Below are positions 22,546 through 22,961 of a stretch of DNA of 22,961 nt, piece by piece. Position 1 is the first letter of the stretch. Every line of letters starts with the position of its first letter. The stretch comes from a virus. The translations under genes were made by a program, and so were the position numbers. The notes beneath the pieces are model-generated. The model saw only the letters and a program-made list of their open reading frames with translations, was not told where the DNA came from and ran no database searches. The stretch spans positions 1 through 22,961 of the IMG/VR virus record IMGVR_UViG_3300025646_000403. One strand, 5' to 3'.

Positions 22546-22570
22546 AACAAAAAACAAAGAAGAAAAACAA

Positions 22571-22762
22571 ATGGCACTTACAAAGGTAGAAGCAGGATTA
22601 CTTGCAAACACTTCAGTCACCGCAGCAACATATGGTGGTTCAACTGCGATTCCTGTGATTACTGTTGATGCACAAGGTCGCCTCTCAAATGTTGTCAATA
22701 CATCCATTGTTGTTGGTGATGCATACCCACATCCATTTGTCTTTACAAGTATAGGTACATAA
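22571..22762 (+). CDS. Short fibre-motif protein (VDAQGRL), paralogue of the 18643 product's C-terminus
   Basis: This 63-residue protein aligns with the C-terminal 60 residues of the protein at 18643: LANTSVTAATYGG to LADTTVSLGNYGG, PVITVDAQGRL to PSFTVDAQGRL, and a similar short tail. It lacks that protein's N-terminal beta domain. It is either a minimal version of the fibre-motif protein or a remnant of a duplication. An ATG, an upstream octamer and an intact frame argue that it is expressed. The next gene begins at the very next base after its TAA (22760-22762). Confidence 0.68.
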   Translation: MALTKVEAGLLANTSVTAATYGGSTAIPVITVDAQGRLSNVVNTSIVVGDAYPHPFVFTSIGT

Positions 22763-22961
22763 GTGGCATTTACAAATAAAATTCTCGGTCAAGTTTTACC
22801 AAATGCAAATACGCTGACGAATGTATTTGTTACTGATTCGTCTAATTCTGCTGTCATTAGCACAATCACTATTTGCAATCAATCAAGTGACAATGTAACC
22901 GTTGATCTTATCATGCGGCCAATCAACGAAGCACTTGACAACAAACATTACCTATTAAAGA
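22763..22961 (+). CDS. Small beta-sandwich virion protein (paralogue 3, 'KILGQ' type), 3' partial
   Basis: Starting at GTG 22763, immediately after the upstream TAA, an open frame of 66 codons runs off the window edge. The product (AFTNKILGQVLPNANTLTNV, then AVISTITICNQSSDNVTVDL) matches the product at 19150 at KILGQ, NTLT-x-V, AVISTIT-x-CNQ and the following positions. A GTG start fits the position-by-position match with the ATG of the paralogue (VAFTNKILGQ against MATTYKILGQ). Only about 60 percent of the expected 109 residues is visible. The role is unknown, presumably virion-associated as for the paralogue. Confidence 0.75.
   Translation, partial: MAFTNKILGQVLPNANTLTNVFVTDSSNSAVISTITICNQSSDNVTVDLIMRPINEALDNKHYLLK

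Noticed and set aside
22571-22762. The 63-residue VDAQGRL frame as a pseudogene
   Set aside because: It has an ATG, an upstream promoter-like octamer, no frameshift, and a tight junction with the next gene. A short functional protein is as likely, so it is listed as a gene with moderate confidence.
1-22961. Defence, anti-defence or metabolic genes hidden among the structural genes
   Set aside because: Every forward gene was read through; all fit structural or fibre-type proteins, and the reverse-strand frames are shadows of them. The cupredoxin-like domain was considered as a photosynthesis-related electron carrier, but it is fused to a fibre-type module and so is not a free plastocyanin.

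Overview
This 22,961-base window is AT-rich and contains only genes read left to right, packed with overlapping or nearly touching stop and start codons. It is the late structural region of a T4-like contractile-tailed phage (myovirus), and it covers the baseplate and host-recognition genes. The large DUF4815-type protein, the small virion proteins typical of marine phages, the glycine-rich tail proteins and NATAAATA-type late promoter octamers point to a marine T4-like phage of the cyanophage/pelagiphage type. The host cannot be read from this window. There are no tRNA genes, integrase, insertion sequences or CRISPR arrays.

Positions 1 to about 10,945 hold the baseplate core. In order these are a tail-tube cap/initiator protein (gp48/gp54-like, cut by the left window edge), wedge protein gp53, a gp27-like hub, a gp5-like spike without a lysozyme domain, a PAAR spike tip, gp25, gp6, a gp7-like wedge protein and gp8. 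Together they encode the central hub and needle, the tube-initiating platform and the wedges that surround them. Gp6, gp7 and gp8 carry extra beta-rich modules (GSGY-type and a TGTxTxF-type module) that I do not recall from their T4 counterparts.

Positions 10,955 to 17,407 encode one 2,150-residue DUF4815-type virion protein. It contains a polyproline hinge followed by a DUF4214-like insertion. A 70-residue, probably coiled-coil protein follows.

Positions 17,621 to 22,961 form an accessory region of probable fibre and adhesin genes. It holds a fibre-like protein with a cupredoxin-like domain, three paralogous small beta-sandwich proteins, two proteins with the fibre motif VDAQGRL, a small conserved marine-phage protein, and two glycine-rich adhesin-like proteins (one with two tandem units, one with a single unit). 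The order VDAQGRL protein, small 'KILGQ' protein, glycine-rich protein occurs once in full. A second copy starts at 22,571 and runs off the right edge, which suggests a duplicated adhesin cassette.

Five octamers resembling the T4-like late promoter lie at gene junctions and divide the region into likely late transcription units. No stretch of more than 300 bases lacks a gene. The only intergenic space longer than about 30 bases is 21,163 to 21,222, which holds a putative promoter and a strong ribosome binding site; the next longest are the 31-base gap before 22,571 and the 27-base gap before 18,326, which hold the other spaced promoters.
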